Shown here in pieces: positions 18,072 through 27,138 of a stretch of 64,000 nucleotides of DNA. The position numbers and the translations under genes were made by a program. The DNA is taken from contig NZ_CP125947.1 in assembly GCF_030064165.1 (NCBI RefSeq), positions 1,922,001-1,986,000 on the forward strand. Reading direction: 5' to 3'. Position 1 is the stretch's first letter. Every line of letters starts with the position of its first letter. The notes beneath the pieces were generated by a model. The model was not told where the DNA came from, ran no database searches, and saw only the letters and a list, made by a program, of their open reading frames with translations. This DNA is from Comamonas resistens (lineage in GTDB: Bacteria > Pseudomonadota > Gammaproteobacteria > Burkholderiales > Burkholderiaceae_C).

Positions 18072-19052
18072 ATGACCGCTTTGATGCGCAGCGCCAGCTT
18101 GGCGCATTACGCTGATCTGGCCATCAGCGTGGGCCTGCAGCCGCTGGAAATGCTGGCTGCCGTGGGCCTACCGCGCTCCTGCTTTGAGAACACAGAGCTG
18201 CGCATTCCTGCCGCTTCTGTCATGCGGCTGATGGAGATGTCGGCCGAGTTATCAGGTGAGCAGGCGTTTGGTCTGCGGCTGTCGGTAACGCGGCGATTGT
18301 CCTCGTTTGGTGTGGTGGGCATGCTGGCCCGCGATGAGCCAACACTGCGTCAGGCACTGGATACCCTCGATAGCTATCTGTACCTGCACAACGAAAGCTT
18401 GAGCACGCACATTCATGAATCCGCAGGCGTGGCGATAATTGAGCAGGTGTTCATGCCATCGGTGGGGGCAGGGCGGCAGTCCGTAGAGCTTACGCTGGGA
18501 GCGCTCTACCACACGCTGTGCCTTGCGCTGGGGCCGGGTTGGAAGCCGCGAAGTGTGAGCTTCATGCATCCGCCCCCGGCCAGCCTGGCTTGGCATCGCA
18601 GCATTCTGGGTGGCAATCTGCTGTTCTCGCAGGACTACAACGGTATTGCGCTGTCCTCCGCCAATATGGATGCGCCGCTGCATACTGCGGACCCTGTAAT
18701 GCGCCAGCAGGTGCGTGCGCTAGTTTGTGACGATCTGGTCAGTGGCAGATTGGGCACATGTGATGAGGTGGAGCTATTGATTACAGCGCTGTTGCCCACG
18801 GGACGGTGCAGTGCCGATCAGGTGGCTTTGCATCTGGGGGTAGATCGCCGCACCGTACACCGCAGACTTGCCGTACAAGGTACAAGCTTTGCTCGCATGC
18901 TGGAGGCCATACGCCGTGAGCAGGCGCAGCGTTTGATGGCTTATGGGGATCGCAAGCTTTCTGATATTGCACCGCTGCTAGGCTTTTCCAGTCTCAGCGC
19001 TTTTTCACGTTGGCGGCACGGACTGAAAGCGGCTTCAGAGAATCAGGAATAA
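18072..19052 (+). CDS. AraC-family transcriptional regulator (second of two alike)
   Basis: 326 residues. It has the same arrangement as the regulator at 5416-6420: an arabinose-binding-like N-terminal domain (SLAHYADLAISVGLQPLEML start, LGPGWKPRSVSFMHPPP centre) and a C-terminal double helix-turn-helix (LHLGVDRRTVHRRL, LSDIAPLLGFSSLSAFSRW). ATG 18072 is preferred to an upstream in-frame ATG at 18048, because the domain begins there and the candidate operator would overlap the longer frame. It is divergent from the BKACE gene, which suggests direct control. Confidence 0.88.
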   Translation: MTALMRSASLAHYADLAISVGLQPLEMLAAVGLPRSCFENTELRIPAASVMRLMEMSAELSGEQAFGLRLSVTRRLSSFGVVGMLARDEPTLRQALDTLDSYLYLHNESLSTHIHESAGVAIIEQVFMPSVGAGRQSVELTLGALYHTLCLALGPGWKPRSVSFMHPPPASLAWHRSILGGNLLFSQDYNGIALSSANMDAPLHTADPVMRQQVRALVCDDLVSGRLGTCDEVELLITALLPTGRCSADQVALHLGVDRRTVHRRLAVQGTSFARMLEAIRREQAQRLMAYGDRKLSDIAPLLGFSSLSAFSRWRHGLKAASENQE

Positions 19053-19233
19053 TTCTGCCGTACACCTCTGTGCGCTTATGGACTGCCTCCTATGCTCGAA
19101 AGATAGACCGGGGTTGTCTACCTGTGTAGGGGCAGTCCGGTTTAGCAAAACGCTGATTTATGCAGCAGCGCCGCGCCAACGCTCGGGTAACTATTGACGT
19201 GAGCACGCCCTGGCGCCCTTCTATACTGAAACC

Positions 19234-20505
19234 ATGCCTGATCCAGAGCCCATCTCCGCATCAAGCCCGCCGGCAACTTGGCTGGAGCGCTTGCCCGCCA
19301 GCGTGGTTGTGATCCTCGATGGCTGTGTCCACTATGCCAATCAGGCGGCGCTGAAGCTGCTTGGGGCCACCAGTTCGGATCAACTGCTGGGTCGGATTGT
19401 GTCGGATTTCGTTCATCCGCTGGATCAGCACCGCGTGTTGGCCCGGCTCCAGTGGACCGAGGGCAGCGAGGGAAGCAATCCGCCCACGGAGTTCCGGGCC
19501 TATACCTGCACGGGGCGCCAGGTGGTGCTGGCCATGACCAGCAATCATGTCCCTATCGACGGTCGAGGCGGCTTACTGGCCGCGTTCTTGGACATGACCG
19601 AGCGCGTCGCGATGGAGGTGCGGCTGCAGGAGACCGACCAGAACTTCCAGCGCATCATGAACACGATGCAGGATGTCTTCTATCGGACCGACGCCCAGGG
19701 CATCACACGCTACGTCTGCCCTGCCGTCAAAAACGTGCTCGGTTACAGTGCCGAAGAGATCATGGGGCGGCCTGCTGCCGATTTCTATCCCGACCAGCGC
19801 GAGCGCGAGGCCCTGGTGGCCGCCGTTCGGGGCAATGGCTTTGTGCACGACTTTCCTGGGCGCATGAAGCGCAAGGATGGCCGCATCATTGATATCTCGA
19901 TTAGTACCAATGCACTGCGCGACGAACAGGGGCAGTACGCAGGCGTCGAGGGCATTTGGCGCGACATCACCCAGCGCAAGGAAATGGAGCGCGAACTGGA
20001 GCGCTTGGCGACCCGTGACGATCTGACGGGGCTGGCCAATCGACGTCACATCCTTGATGCCTTGGAGCGGGCCTTCAAACGCCGAGAAGGGCGGCACGAC
20101 GCGATGCCGTTCTGCGCGCTGATAATGGACCTCGATCACTTCAAGCGTATCAACGACACGTATGGTCATGTGGCGGGGGATGCAGTCTTGCGCGGCGTGG
20201 CGCGCATCGTGGAAGCTCTGAGCCGGGCAGGCGACCAGATAGGCCGCTTAGGGGGTGAGGAATTCCTGCTCTTGCTGGAGGGGGCGGACCTCGCAGCCGC
20301 CGTGGAGGCTGCCGAACGCATTCGCAGCGCCGTGCAGGCTGCATCGATCGAAGTCGTTCCGGGCCTTCAGGTGAGTCAGACCCTGAGCATAGGTATCTCG
20401 TGCTGGATGCATGCAGACGGTCAATCCACTGACATGCTGGAGCGCGCTGATCGGGCGCTGTACCGGGCCAAGGCCCAGGGGCGCAATATGGTATGCAACG
20501 GCTAG
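19234..20505 (+). CDS. PAS-PAS-GGDEF diguanylate cyclase
   Basis: Cytosolic protein of 423 residues that makes cyclic di-GMP. Two PAS domains come first: about residues 15-120, and about 135-250 ending GIWRDITQRK. A C-terminal GGDEF domain follows (DDLTGLANRRHI). The catalytic loop reads GRLGGEEFLLL, the active GGEEF form, and an RAGD inhibitory I-site lies five residues before it, so product inhibition is expected. No membrane segment is seen; the signal is presumably sensed by the PAS domains. It stands alone, with an IS element downstream. Confidence 0.93.
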   Translation: MPDPEPISASSPPATWLERLPASVVVILDGCVHYANQAALKLLGATSSDQLLGRIVSDFVHPLDQHRVLARLQWTEGSEGSNPPTEFRAYTCTGRQVVLAMTSNHVPIDGRGGLLAAFLDMTERVAMEVRLQETDQNFQRIMNTMQDVFYRTDAQGITRYVCPAVKNVLGYSAEEIMGRPAADFYPDQREREALVAAVRGNGFVHDFPGRMKRKDGRIIDISISTNALRDEQGQYAGVEGIWRDITQRKEMERELERLATRDDLTGLANRRHILDALERAFKRREGRHDAMPFCALIMDLDHFKRINDTYGHVAGDAVLRGVARIVEALSRAGDQIGRLGGEEFLLLLEGADLAAAVEAAERIRSAVQAASIEVVPGLQVSQTLSIGISCWMHADGQSTDMLERADRALYRAKAQGRNMVCNG

Positions 20506-20691
20506 GGTGTGTTCACAGTTGGCTATCTTCAAAGCGCTGCAAATCCAGCGCCCGCATGCACATCATCCGGCATATTCGCCGCCTATTACTCAAGCGCTGT
20601 ATGAAACTCTAGTAATGGTCATATTGGATTACCCCTAGTTAGGTGCTGCGAAGTTGCCATTTAGGCGTTGGACTGTGAATGGCTCAGATTC

Positions 20692-21921
20692 GCTGTGGAT
20701 TCAACCGATCGACGCAACACACTCGTTGAACATCTCAGCCGGGGTTCTGTACCCCAAGGTCTTCCTGGGACGCTCGTTTAATTTTCTCGCAATCGCATTC
20801 AACTCATTCTGCGAGTAGCCAGAGATATCGATTCCTTTGGGCATGTACTGCCGCAGCAACCCGTTGGTGTTTTCGTTCGTTCCGCGCTGCCATGGGTTTT
20901 GCGGATCGCAGAAGTAGACCTGGATGTCGGTGGCCACCGTAAATCGCTTGTGCCCAGCCATTTCAGATCCTCGATCCCAAGTCAACGAGCGGTACAGCTC
21001 TTGCGGCAAGGTCTGTGCATGCCTGGCCAGCGCTGCAACAACGGTGTATGAGTCTTTGTCCACTAGTTTGACCAGCATCACGTAGCGTGTGCGGCGCTCC
21101 ACCAGCGTGGCAATCTGGCTGTAGGCATCGCCGAACAAGAGATCACCTTCCCAGTGTCCCGGCACTGCCCGATCCTCGATGCAGGCAGGACGTTCACTGA
21201 TGGAAACGGCATCAACAATCCGACCATGGTTGGGAGTTTTCTGGGTGTAGTGGCGTGAGCGGCGCATTACCCTGGTACGCCGCAGGTGCGCCAGGAGTTC
21301 CTTCTTCAAAGCTCCGCGTGCTTGGACGAAGAGCGTGCGGTAGATGGCTTCGTGAGACACCTGCAACTCCTTGTCGTCCGGGTAAGTTCGTTTGAGCCAC
21401 CCCGCAATTTGCTCGGGCGACCACTGACTCTGCAATTTAACCGCCACGATCTGCGCCAGTGCGGGATTACAGGCCAACTTACATGTCTTTGGGCGACGCG
21501 CTCGTTCCCAAGCGCTCTCATCGGCCTTTGCAGCTCGATAGCAAGTCTTGCCTCCATTGCGTAGAAGTTCACGGCTGACTGTGGATGCAGCGCGTTTCAA
21601 GCGGCTGGCAACACAGCGGATGGATTCCCCTGCTGCCAACGCTCTGGAGATTTCTTCTCGCTCAGTTATGGTCAGTGCCAAGCGAGACCGATGCCGAGCT
21701 GGTGGCTGGATGCCGCCAGACGCACTCAGGATGGTGTGAATGGAGGTATGCGGGCGATCAAACAGCTTGCCGATCTCGTGCAGGGTATCGCCAGCTTTCC
21801 AGCGATCCCACATCAGGGCCTTCTGAGCTTCGGTGTAGTAAATCCGCGGTCTTTGCTTCATGCCAACACTCCTTCCGCCAGAGGCGGTCATTGTGTTGCA
21901 TTGACCAGTTGAATCCACAGC
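20692..21921 (-). mobile_element. IS30-family insertion sequence
   Basis: About 1230 bp bounded by 30-bp inverted repeats that match at 26 positions: 20692-20721 beginning gctgtggattcaac, and its complement at 21892-21921. It carries one transposase gene on the minus strand, whose stop codon lies inside the left repeat. The flanking triplets (ttc and ctg) do not match, so no target duplication is evident, or the true ends differ by a base or two. Confidence 0.85.
20701..21861 (-). CDS. IS30-family transposase
   Basis: DDE transposase of 386 residues. The N-terminal helix-turn-helix region is visible (IGKLFDRPHTSIH, then ITEREEISRALAAG with RLKRAASTVSREL). The catalytic core has the first Asp in GHWEGDLLFG, the second in LTWDRGSEMAGH, and the Glu in QRGTNENTNGLLRQY, with the family's YMPKG just after. 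Full length, no frameshift, so probably active. MKQRPRIYYTEAQ at 21861 is the usual start; the frame opens further upstream at 21918. Confidence 0.93.
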   Translation of the reverse strand: MKQRPRIYYTEAQKALMWDRWKAGDTLHEIGKLFDRPHTSIHTILSASGGIQPPARHRSRLALTITEREEISRALAAGESIRCVASRLKRAASTVSRELLRNGGKTCYRAAKADESAWERARRPKTCKLACNPALAQIVAVKLQSQWSPEQIAGWLKRTYPDDKELQVSHEAIYRTLFVQARGALKKELLAHLRRTRVMRRSRHYTQKTPNHGRIVDAVSISERPACIEDRAVPGHWEGDLLFGDAYSQIATLVERRTRYVMLVKLVDKDSYTVVAALARHAQTLPQELYRSLTWDRGSEMAGHKRFTVATDIQVYFCDPQNPWQRGTNENTNGLLRQYMPKGIDISGYSQNELNAIARKLNERPRKTLGYRTPAEMFNECVASIG

Positions 21922-22293
21922 CTGAAGCAGTCGCTTGCGCGGATGTTTTCAAGCACTGTTTCTGGCCTAATCTTGCTCCTGTCTGAGCAAGGTTGATTGA
22001 GTGACCAGGTCTGGGGACTGCTCCCTGTGAAGGCAAGCTATCTGTAGCCAAGGCCTCACTAGGGGGAAAAATTGACGCCTACCTATCAAAGGAGCTCCTG
22101 TTGTCTTCGGAGCACTGGCGGATGTTGCAAGCATTTGCTCAGTTCAACGCCAATGAAATGCATGGACGCATGGCACACTATGTCTAGCCTAAGCAGAAAC
22201 TGTGATGCAAATTCACAAGCATCCATCCGCTGCTCCATGATTTGATATCACCACCAATGATGCGCAGCCATGCAAGCTGGCCCGGGAGTTCGT
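21922..22293. other. Gap between IS30 and the CHAD gene
   Basis: About 370 bases, lower in GC than most of the window, with no supported gene. It includes the presumed promoter of the CHAD gene. Confidence 0.4.
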
Positions 22294-23136
22294 ATGGGCA
22301 ATGGAAAAGCGAGCCGAATCACACAATGTGCAGAGACAGCGTTTTCAGATCTCGCGTCTCCAATTGTTGACACGGCAATCGAACAAGCCCGGGAAGTTGC
22401 CCGGGAGCCTTCCGTTGAAGGATTCCATCAGCTCCGCATCTCCATGCGCATCCTGCTCACTCTTTGGTGGTTCTACCGTCCTTTAACTGACTCAAGAAAA
22501 TATACGCGGCAGCGAGCCATGCTTAAGTCCATCGCCAGTGCCGCAGGCAAGGCTCGTGATTACGACATTTTGGTTGAGCTGCTGAGACTTCAGGGGAAAA
22601 GCTCCTCGGTATCGACTCACGAAATTTCAGCTGCTCGAGACGCTGCTGTGGAGGCAGGAAAAAAAATACTTTCGCCGTCCTCTGTGCAAATGCAGTTGCG
22701 GCAAATGCTTTCGCAAACCTCAATGAGCTTGACGTCGAGAAAGCGCCTTCATCAGCTTCGTAACTTTGCTGACACCCGTGTGGCGAAGTCGGAGAAGAAG
22801 CTGCGCAAACGAATCGCACAAGCGGTACGAGCGAAGAGGCCAGACCTTGCCGCATTTCACGATGTCAGAAAATTAGGTAAAAAGACTCGCTATTTGCTGG
22901 AGCTGCTTGAGCCAGTTCTATCTAGAGGTCATCACAGCACCCTGACGCGTATCAAAAGAACTCTGCAGCCGCTGGGTGACTTAAACGATGTCGTTGTTAG
23001 TGAAGGGCTTCTCCGCTGCAACCCATCATTGCTTTCTGGAGCTGATCAGCCGAGAAAGATACGGCATTGGTTTAAAAAGGAACGTGAACGTCGCTTGAAT
23101 ACATCGGCTTATTTGCTGCGAAAGGATTGGAGTTAA
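22294..23136 (+). CDS. CHAD-domain protein
   Basis: Conserved-histidine alpha-helical domain protein of about 280 residues. CHAD domains bind polyphosphate; many are associated with polyphosphate granules. Visible signatures are the first helix with EGFHQLRISMRIL, the basic helices, and FHDVRKLGKKTRYLLELL, where His and Lys/Arg residues line the anion pocket. There is no attached CYTH phosphatase domain. ATG 22294 has a ggag ribosome site five bases upstream; an earlier in-frame ATG exists at 22270. Lower GC and IS remnants on both sides suggest a locally acquired or unstable segment. Confidence 0.8.
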   Translation: MGNGKASRITQCAETAFSDLASPIVDTAIEQAREVAREPSVEGFHQLRISMRILLTLWWFYRPLTDSRKYTRQRAMLKSIASAAGKARDYDILVELLRLQGKSSSVSTHEISAARDAAVEAGKKILSPSSVQMQLRQMLSQTSMSLTSRKRLHQLRNFADTRVAKSEKKLRKRIAQAVRAKRPDLAAFHDVRKLGKKTRYLLELLEPVLSRGHHSTLTRIKRTLQPLGDLNDVVVSEGLLRCNPSLLSGADQPRKIRHWFKKERERRLNTSAYLLRKDWS

Positions 23137-23155
23137 TTGAGTTTTAGGAGGCTTA

Positions 23156-23528
23156 TGACCTGCTCGGTTTAGTCGAGACAGTTTTTCCTAGAAGACGGCG
23201 GGTTGCAGTTTCTGGTGGAATTCGCGTTTGAACTCTGCCGGGGTCAAGTATTGCAGGCTACTGTGCGGACGCACCTCGTTGCAGTGATTGCGCCAGGCTT
23301 CTATCAGGACGTCGGCCGCCTCCATCTGGCCGAAGTGTTTGCGCCAAGCGTAGATGGTCGCGTCACTGACTTTGTGTTTCTTCGCTGCCTCGGCGACTGT
23401 CGTGCGATCCGCCTCGCGCAGGATCGTGACCATTTGCTCTTCCGTGAATCGACTCTTCTTCATGGGCTCCTCTTCCAATAGGAGCCATCTTCCTGGATAT
23501 CAATGTCTCTGAGAAACCGGGTAGATTA
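23156..23528 (-). mobile_element. Internally deleted IS3-type remnant (MITE-like)
   Basis: A 373-bp segment with degenerate IS3-type terminal repeats: left tgacctgctcggtttagtc at 23156, right complement taatctacccggtttctc ending at 23528. They share the CGGTTT and GAGACA blocks. Nearly the whole transposase core is missing. No matching 3-bp target duplication is seen, so it is old or rearranged. Confidence 0.7.
23188..23463 (-). pseudogene. Fused OrfA/OrfB remnant of an IS3-family transposase
   Basis: A 91-residue open frame. The first 50 residues are the OrfA helix-turn-helix (MKKSRFTEEQMVTIL, HKVSDATIYAWRKHFG). The last 40 are the OrfB C-terminus (IEAWRNHCNEVRPHSSLQYL, then TPAEF). The join falls after GQMEAADV. 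The leucine zipper of OrfA and the DDE core of OrfB, roughly 800 bases, are gone, yet the frame is kept. It cannot transpose itself. It retains the DNA-binding end, so a regulatory role on relatives is conceivable. A gagga ribosome site precedes ATG 23463. Confidence 0.8.
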
Positions 23529-23902
23529 ACGAAAGGTGACGATTTATGCAACAGCGCTGTTCCACTCAAAATTCGTCAAGTGGATTCGGCTGCGTGGAGT
23601 TCTCTAAACCGCCTTTTTCAATTGGGCTGTGAGGCGGTTGTCCGGGCACCTACCGAGCTTCTCGGCGCTAGATTTGAAACGCAGATCGCTTTAAGAGAAT
23701 TTTGATAAAGAAGATCGCAGTACAAGCCTTTAGAGCTCCGAGTTTTTGACACTCTCAAAAACCCTGAGCTCTTACGTGATGGATGTCGCGCACCTGAGTT
23801 GATGTGTCACGCTCAATTCGCTGAAAAATCGAGAACACTTGATCGGAACATAGGTTTGTAACGCAGAACGCAATGGGTCGCTTGCAACAGTCCAGTGCGT
23901 GC
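23529..23902. other. Intergenic stretch, nothing recognised
   Basis: About 370 AT-richer bases between the IS3 remnant and the LysR gene. No supported open frame, repeat or hairpin terminator was found. Confidence 0.4.
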
Positions 23903-24802
23903 TCAGTGGTTCACATGGAGGGTGAGCAAGCGGTTCTTCAGAGATTCAGCGAAAGGACTAAGCACACGCTCTCGCTTCTGTATCAGGCCTAAAGTCCGCC
24001 ACAACTGAGGCTCAATGAGTGGCACACCGCAGACCTTAGGATTGCACTCAGGCAGGGCAAGCTGCGGGATGGCTGCCATTCCCAAGCCTGCTTCGACAAG
24101 AGCCAGAGCCCCAGTTACGTGATTGCATTCGTACCAAGCCATTGGCTGCTCAGGCAGGCCTGCCATGACTTGGTCCAAAAGCAGTCGATTGCTGCTCTGG
24201 TGCGATACGGATACGAGACGCACTCCGGCCAGCTCTGACCACGCTACCTCTGAGCGGCATGCCCAAGCATGACTGCGCAGCATTGCCAACACATATCGCT
24301 CGCGCGCCAAAGTCTCGAACTGAATTCCTGGTTCCTGGCTTCCCGTGAAGCTGAGCCCGAAATCGGCTCGCCCCCTAACCACGGCATCCAGGACATGGCT
24401 CGCATTCTCGTCAATGACATGAACGTGCACATCCGGGTACTCATCGGCAAAGGTGCGCAATGCATTTGGCAAAAGATGGTTTGCCACTGAAGGAATGCAA
24501 GCCACCGTCACCAATCCTCGGCGAGTCAACGCCTGATCGCTGATGCGCTGCGCTGCTGTCTCGAGGCTCTCCAGCGCTACGCGCGCCTCTGTCAGAAATT
24601 CCTGACCAATCGCGGTCAACTGGACATGCCTGGTAGTCCGCTCAAGCAGCTTGGCTCCAAGTGCTTCCTCCAGCCGCTCCACCCTGCGACTCAACGCCGG
24701 GGCAGACAAACAAAGACGTTCCGCAGCTACACGAAAGCTTGAATTCTCTGCCGTGGCAACAAACGCCTGTAGTTCGGCAATATCGAATTTAATGCGATGC
24801 AT
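23903..24802 (-). CDS. LysR-family transcriptional regulator
   Basis: 299 residues. The N-terminal winged helix-turn-helix is clear (FDIAELQAFVATAENSSF, LCLSAPALSRRVERLEEALG), followed by the LysR substrate-binding fold (RGLVTVACIPSVANHLLP). It is divergent from the Bug receptor gene 97 bases away, the common arrangement in which the LysR protein controls the receptor. The inducer is unknown. The closest group appears to be the LysR proteins paired with tricarboxylate-type receptors. Confidence 0.9.
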   Translation of the reverse strand: MHRIKFDIAELQAFVATAENSSFRVAAERLCLSAPALSRRVERLEEALGAKLLERTTRHVQLTAIGQEFLTEARVALESLETAAQRISDQALTRRGLVTVACIPSVANHLLPNALRTFADEYPDVHVHVIDENASHVLDAVVRGRADFGLSFTGSQEPGIQFETLARERYVLAMLRSHAWACRSEVAWSELAGVRLVSVSHQSSNRLLLDQVMAGLPEQPMAWYECNHVTGALALVEAGLGMAAIPQLALPECNPKVCGVPLIEPQLWRTLGLIQKRERVLSPFAESLKNRLLTLHVNH

Positions 24803-24899
24803 GCAATAGTTTAATCATATATTGCAATTTACGGAATAGTCCTGGATATTTACCATCGCCGCTTGCACAGAGTTGATAACGACTCGATCAGGAGACAAC

Positions 24900-25868
24900 A
24901 TGCAACGACGCCCTCTCATACTGGCTGCCGCATTGGCCGCCTGCCTGCCGCTCGCCGGTGCCAATGCCCAGGATTTCCCTCCAAAAAGACCGGTCACCAT
25001 GGTTGTCGGCTTTGCCGCTGGCGGTTCGGCCGATATCGCGGCACGCATCATTGCCAAGAAGCTTGGCGAAAACATAGGCCAGAGCGTGGTCGTGGATAAC
25101 AAGCCCGGTGCCGGCGGCAATCTGGCGCATGCCCAGGTTGCCCATGGACCTACCGATGGCTCTGTCTTGCTGTTCGGCTCGATCGGCCCTTTGAGCATCT
25201 CGCCTCACTTCATGAAGGTGAGCTACGACCCGCTCAAGGATCTCGCACCAATCACTATGGGCGTGACCTTTCCCAACGTTCTGGTGGTGCCTGCAAGCAA
25301 AGGCATCAAAACCCTAGGCGAGTTTGTGGCTGCCGCCAAGCGTGAACCTGGCAAACTGGACTTTGCCTCTACGGGCCCTGGATCAGCAGCCCACTTGGCC
25401 GGCGAACTGCTTAACGACATTGCAAAGATCGACACGGTTCACATTCCCTATAAGGGCGGAGCCCCCGCTCTACAGGATGTCCTGGGCGGACGCGTCAGCT
25501 CTTTCTATGCAGCACCACCCACAGCGCTGCCGCATATCGAGTCGGGCAAGCTCATTCCGTTGGCGACCACCGGACTGACACGGCCAGCCTACCTGCCCAA
25601 TGTGCCCACAGTCGCAGAGACCTATCCCGGCTTTAACGCCACTAACTGGTACGCGTTCGTTGCGCCAGGGAAAACACCCAAGCCGCTGCTGGACAGATGG
25701 AATGTCGAGCTCGTGAAGGTGTTGAATGCACCTGAGGTGCGAGCAAACCTGCTTAAACACGGCCAAACTGCAGCTCCAACATCACGAGAAGAATTGGCCA
25801 AATTCATTTCGACAGAAAATGAGAAATGGAGCCGCATCATCCGCGATCGAAAAATAACGGCGGATTGA
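24900..25868 (+). CDS. Bug-family periplasmic solute-binding protein
   Basis: 322 residues with a Sec signal ending GANAQ. Bug (TctC-like) receptors bind carboxylates and related solutes, sometimes for a tripartite tricarboxylate transporter. Typical motifs are VTMVVGFAAGGSADIAAR, VVVDNKPGAGG and HIPYKGGAPALQDVLGG. ATG 24900 directly follows a ggagaca ribosome site. No TctA/TctB membrane genes lie nearby, so it is an orphan receptor, as most Bug proteins in this family are. Confidence 0.93.
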   Translation: MQRRPLILAAALAACLPLAGANAQDFPPKRPVTMVVGFAAGGSADIAARIIAKKLGENIGQSVVVDNKPGAGGNLAHAQVAHGPTDGSVLLFGSIGPLSISPHFMKVSYDPLKDLAPITMGVTFPNVLVVPASKGIKTLGEFVAAAKREPGKLDFASTGPGSAAHLAGELLNDIAKIDTVHIPYKGGAPALQDVLGGRVSSFYAAPPTALPHIESGKLIPLATTGLTRPAYLPNVPTVAETYPGFNATNWYAFVAPGKTPKPLLDRWNVELVKVLNAPEVRANLLKHGQTAAPTSREELAKFISTENEKWSRIIRDRKITAD

Positions 25869-25910
25869 CTGAAAGGTAAATCCACACGAATCGCCGAAGA
25901 TCGACAGAAG

Positions 25911-27008
25911 TCAAGGATGTGCGCATGGTGTGCTCCCGGTAAGTTTATCCGGCATGGGCGAGCAGTGCCTATGGACATGGCGGGCCAAGCTGATGCCGCT
26001 GAGCCAGGCGCCTTCCACGGTGCCGTTATGCAGCCAGTCACCGCACATCCCCAAACTGGCAGCCGCGTCCCACCAGGAGCCCATGTTCAGCGGGTTGGCA
26101 GTGTCGGCATAGCGCCAGCGGTGGGCCGTCGCCTGCACGCTGGCCGGATCGGGGCCGCCCAGTTTCGCAAAGGCCTTTAACAGGACAGCGGTTACCGAGG
26201 CTGCGTCGTCTTCCACATGTGCCTCGCTCCATCTGTCGCTGGCGTGCAACAGCCAGGTTTCGGGGCCGATGCGCCCGGGCTTGCTGCTGTCGCGCGCAAT
26301 CCAGTGCAGGGGGCTGTGCTCGACCAAGCAGCCGTCCACCGGCAGTGGCACCGGCTGGGCGCAGCGCACCATAACCGACCAGCAGGCGCGCATCCGGGTA
26401 CTGTTTGACAGAGTGGTGGCTTCAGAAGACACGCCAGCCAGCAACTGCGCGGCCTGCGGTGCGGGCACAGCCAGCAGTAAGGTGTGGTAGCACAGGGACT
26501 CGGTGCCGTGCTCGAGGCTGCGCAGCAGCCAGCCATCGCCTATATCGGCCTGCAATGGCTCGATGGTGGATTGCCATTGAAAGCGTACCGGGTTGGGACT
26601 ATCCGTCATGCAGCGCACCGAATGTGCAGCAGGCGAGGTCATGCGCGGAGTGCCGACAAGGCGCTGCCCGGCGCTGGTTTGAAGCATGAAGCGTTGCCCA
26701 TCGTAGCTTCCGATGCGGGCGGACCATGAAGCTACAGCCGCGGCTTGTTCCCACGTTGCTACCTGGGCGCGGAAATCCGCATCGTGCGCCGTGAAGTACT
26801 GGGCACCATGATCGCACTGCCAGTTCGTATCGCCATCGCTGCTGCGACGCGTGCTCATGCGCCCCGAAGGACCACGGCTTTTGTCAAACATATGCACCTG
26901 GTGCCCGGCATGGGCCAAGAACTGTGCACAGCTTAGCCCTGCCGTACCGGCGCCAATGATGGCAATGCGGTGGGCGGCGCTGTCCGCTGTAGGGTGAGAA
27001 GTCATCAT
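25911..27008 (-). CDS. Renalase-like NAD(P)/FAD-dependent oxidoreductase
   Basis: 365 residues. The N-terminal Rossmann motif IAIIGAGTAGLSCAQFL and the following Glu/Asp region (HMFDKSRGPSGRMSTRR) match the renalase/COG3380 flavoproteins. CDHGAQYFTA is the family's second signature. The C-terminal FAD contact is LGMCGDWLHNGTVEGAWLSG. Bacterial renalases oxidise off-form dihydronicotinamides; whether this protein does so is not known. It lies 130 bases downstream of the lipocalin gene in the same direction, at the end of the lipid-modification operon, and may be the last member. Confidence 0.85.
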   Translation of the reverse strand: MMTSHPTADSAAHRIAIIGAGTAGLSCAQFLAHAGHQVHMFDKSRGPSGRMSTRRSSDGDTNWQCDHGAQYFTAHDADFRAQVATWEQAAAVASWSARIGSYDGQRFMLQTSAGQRLVGTPRMTSPAAHSVRCMTDSPNPVRFQWQSTIEPLQADIGDGWLLRSLEHGTESLCYHTLLLAVPAPQAAQLLAGVSSEATTLSNSTRMRACWSVMVRCAQPVPLPVDGCLVEHSPLHWIARDSSKPGRIGPETWLLHASDRWSEAHVEDDAASVTAVLLKAFAKLGGPDPASVQATAHRWRYADTANPLNMGSWWDAAASLGMCGDWLHNGTVEGAWLSGISLARHVHRHCSPMPDKLTGSTPCAHP

Positions 27009-27138
27009 GTCAATGGAGTGTCTGTCTGAGGTTGACTATCTGTGACTGGCACGAATGAGTCGGTTCACTGCGATGCAAAAGGCTGCGGTGCGAACTTCAA
27101 AGTCGTTTGAAAATGCTTGTACCTGGCGGCAATGGGCG

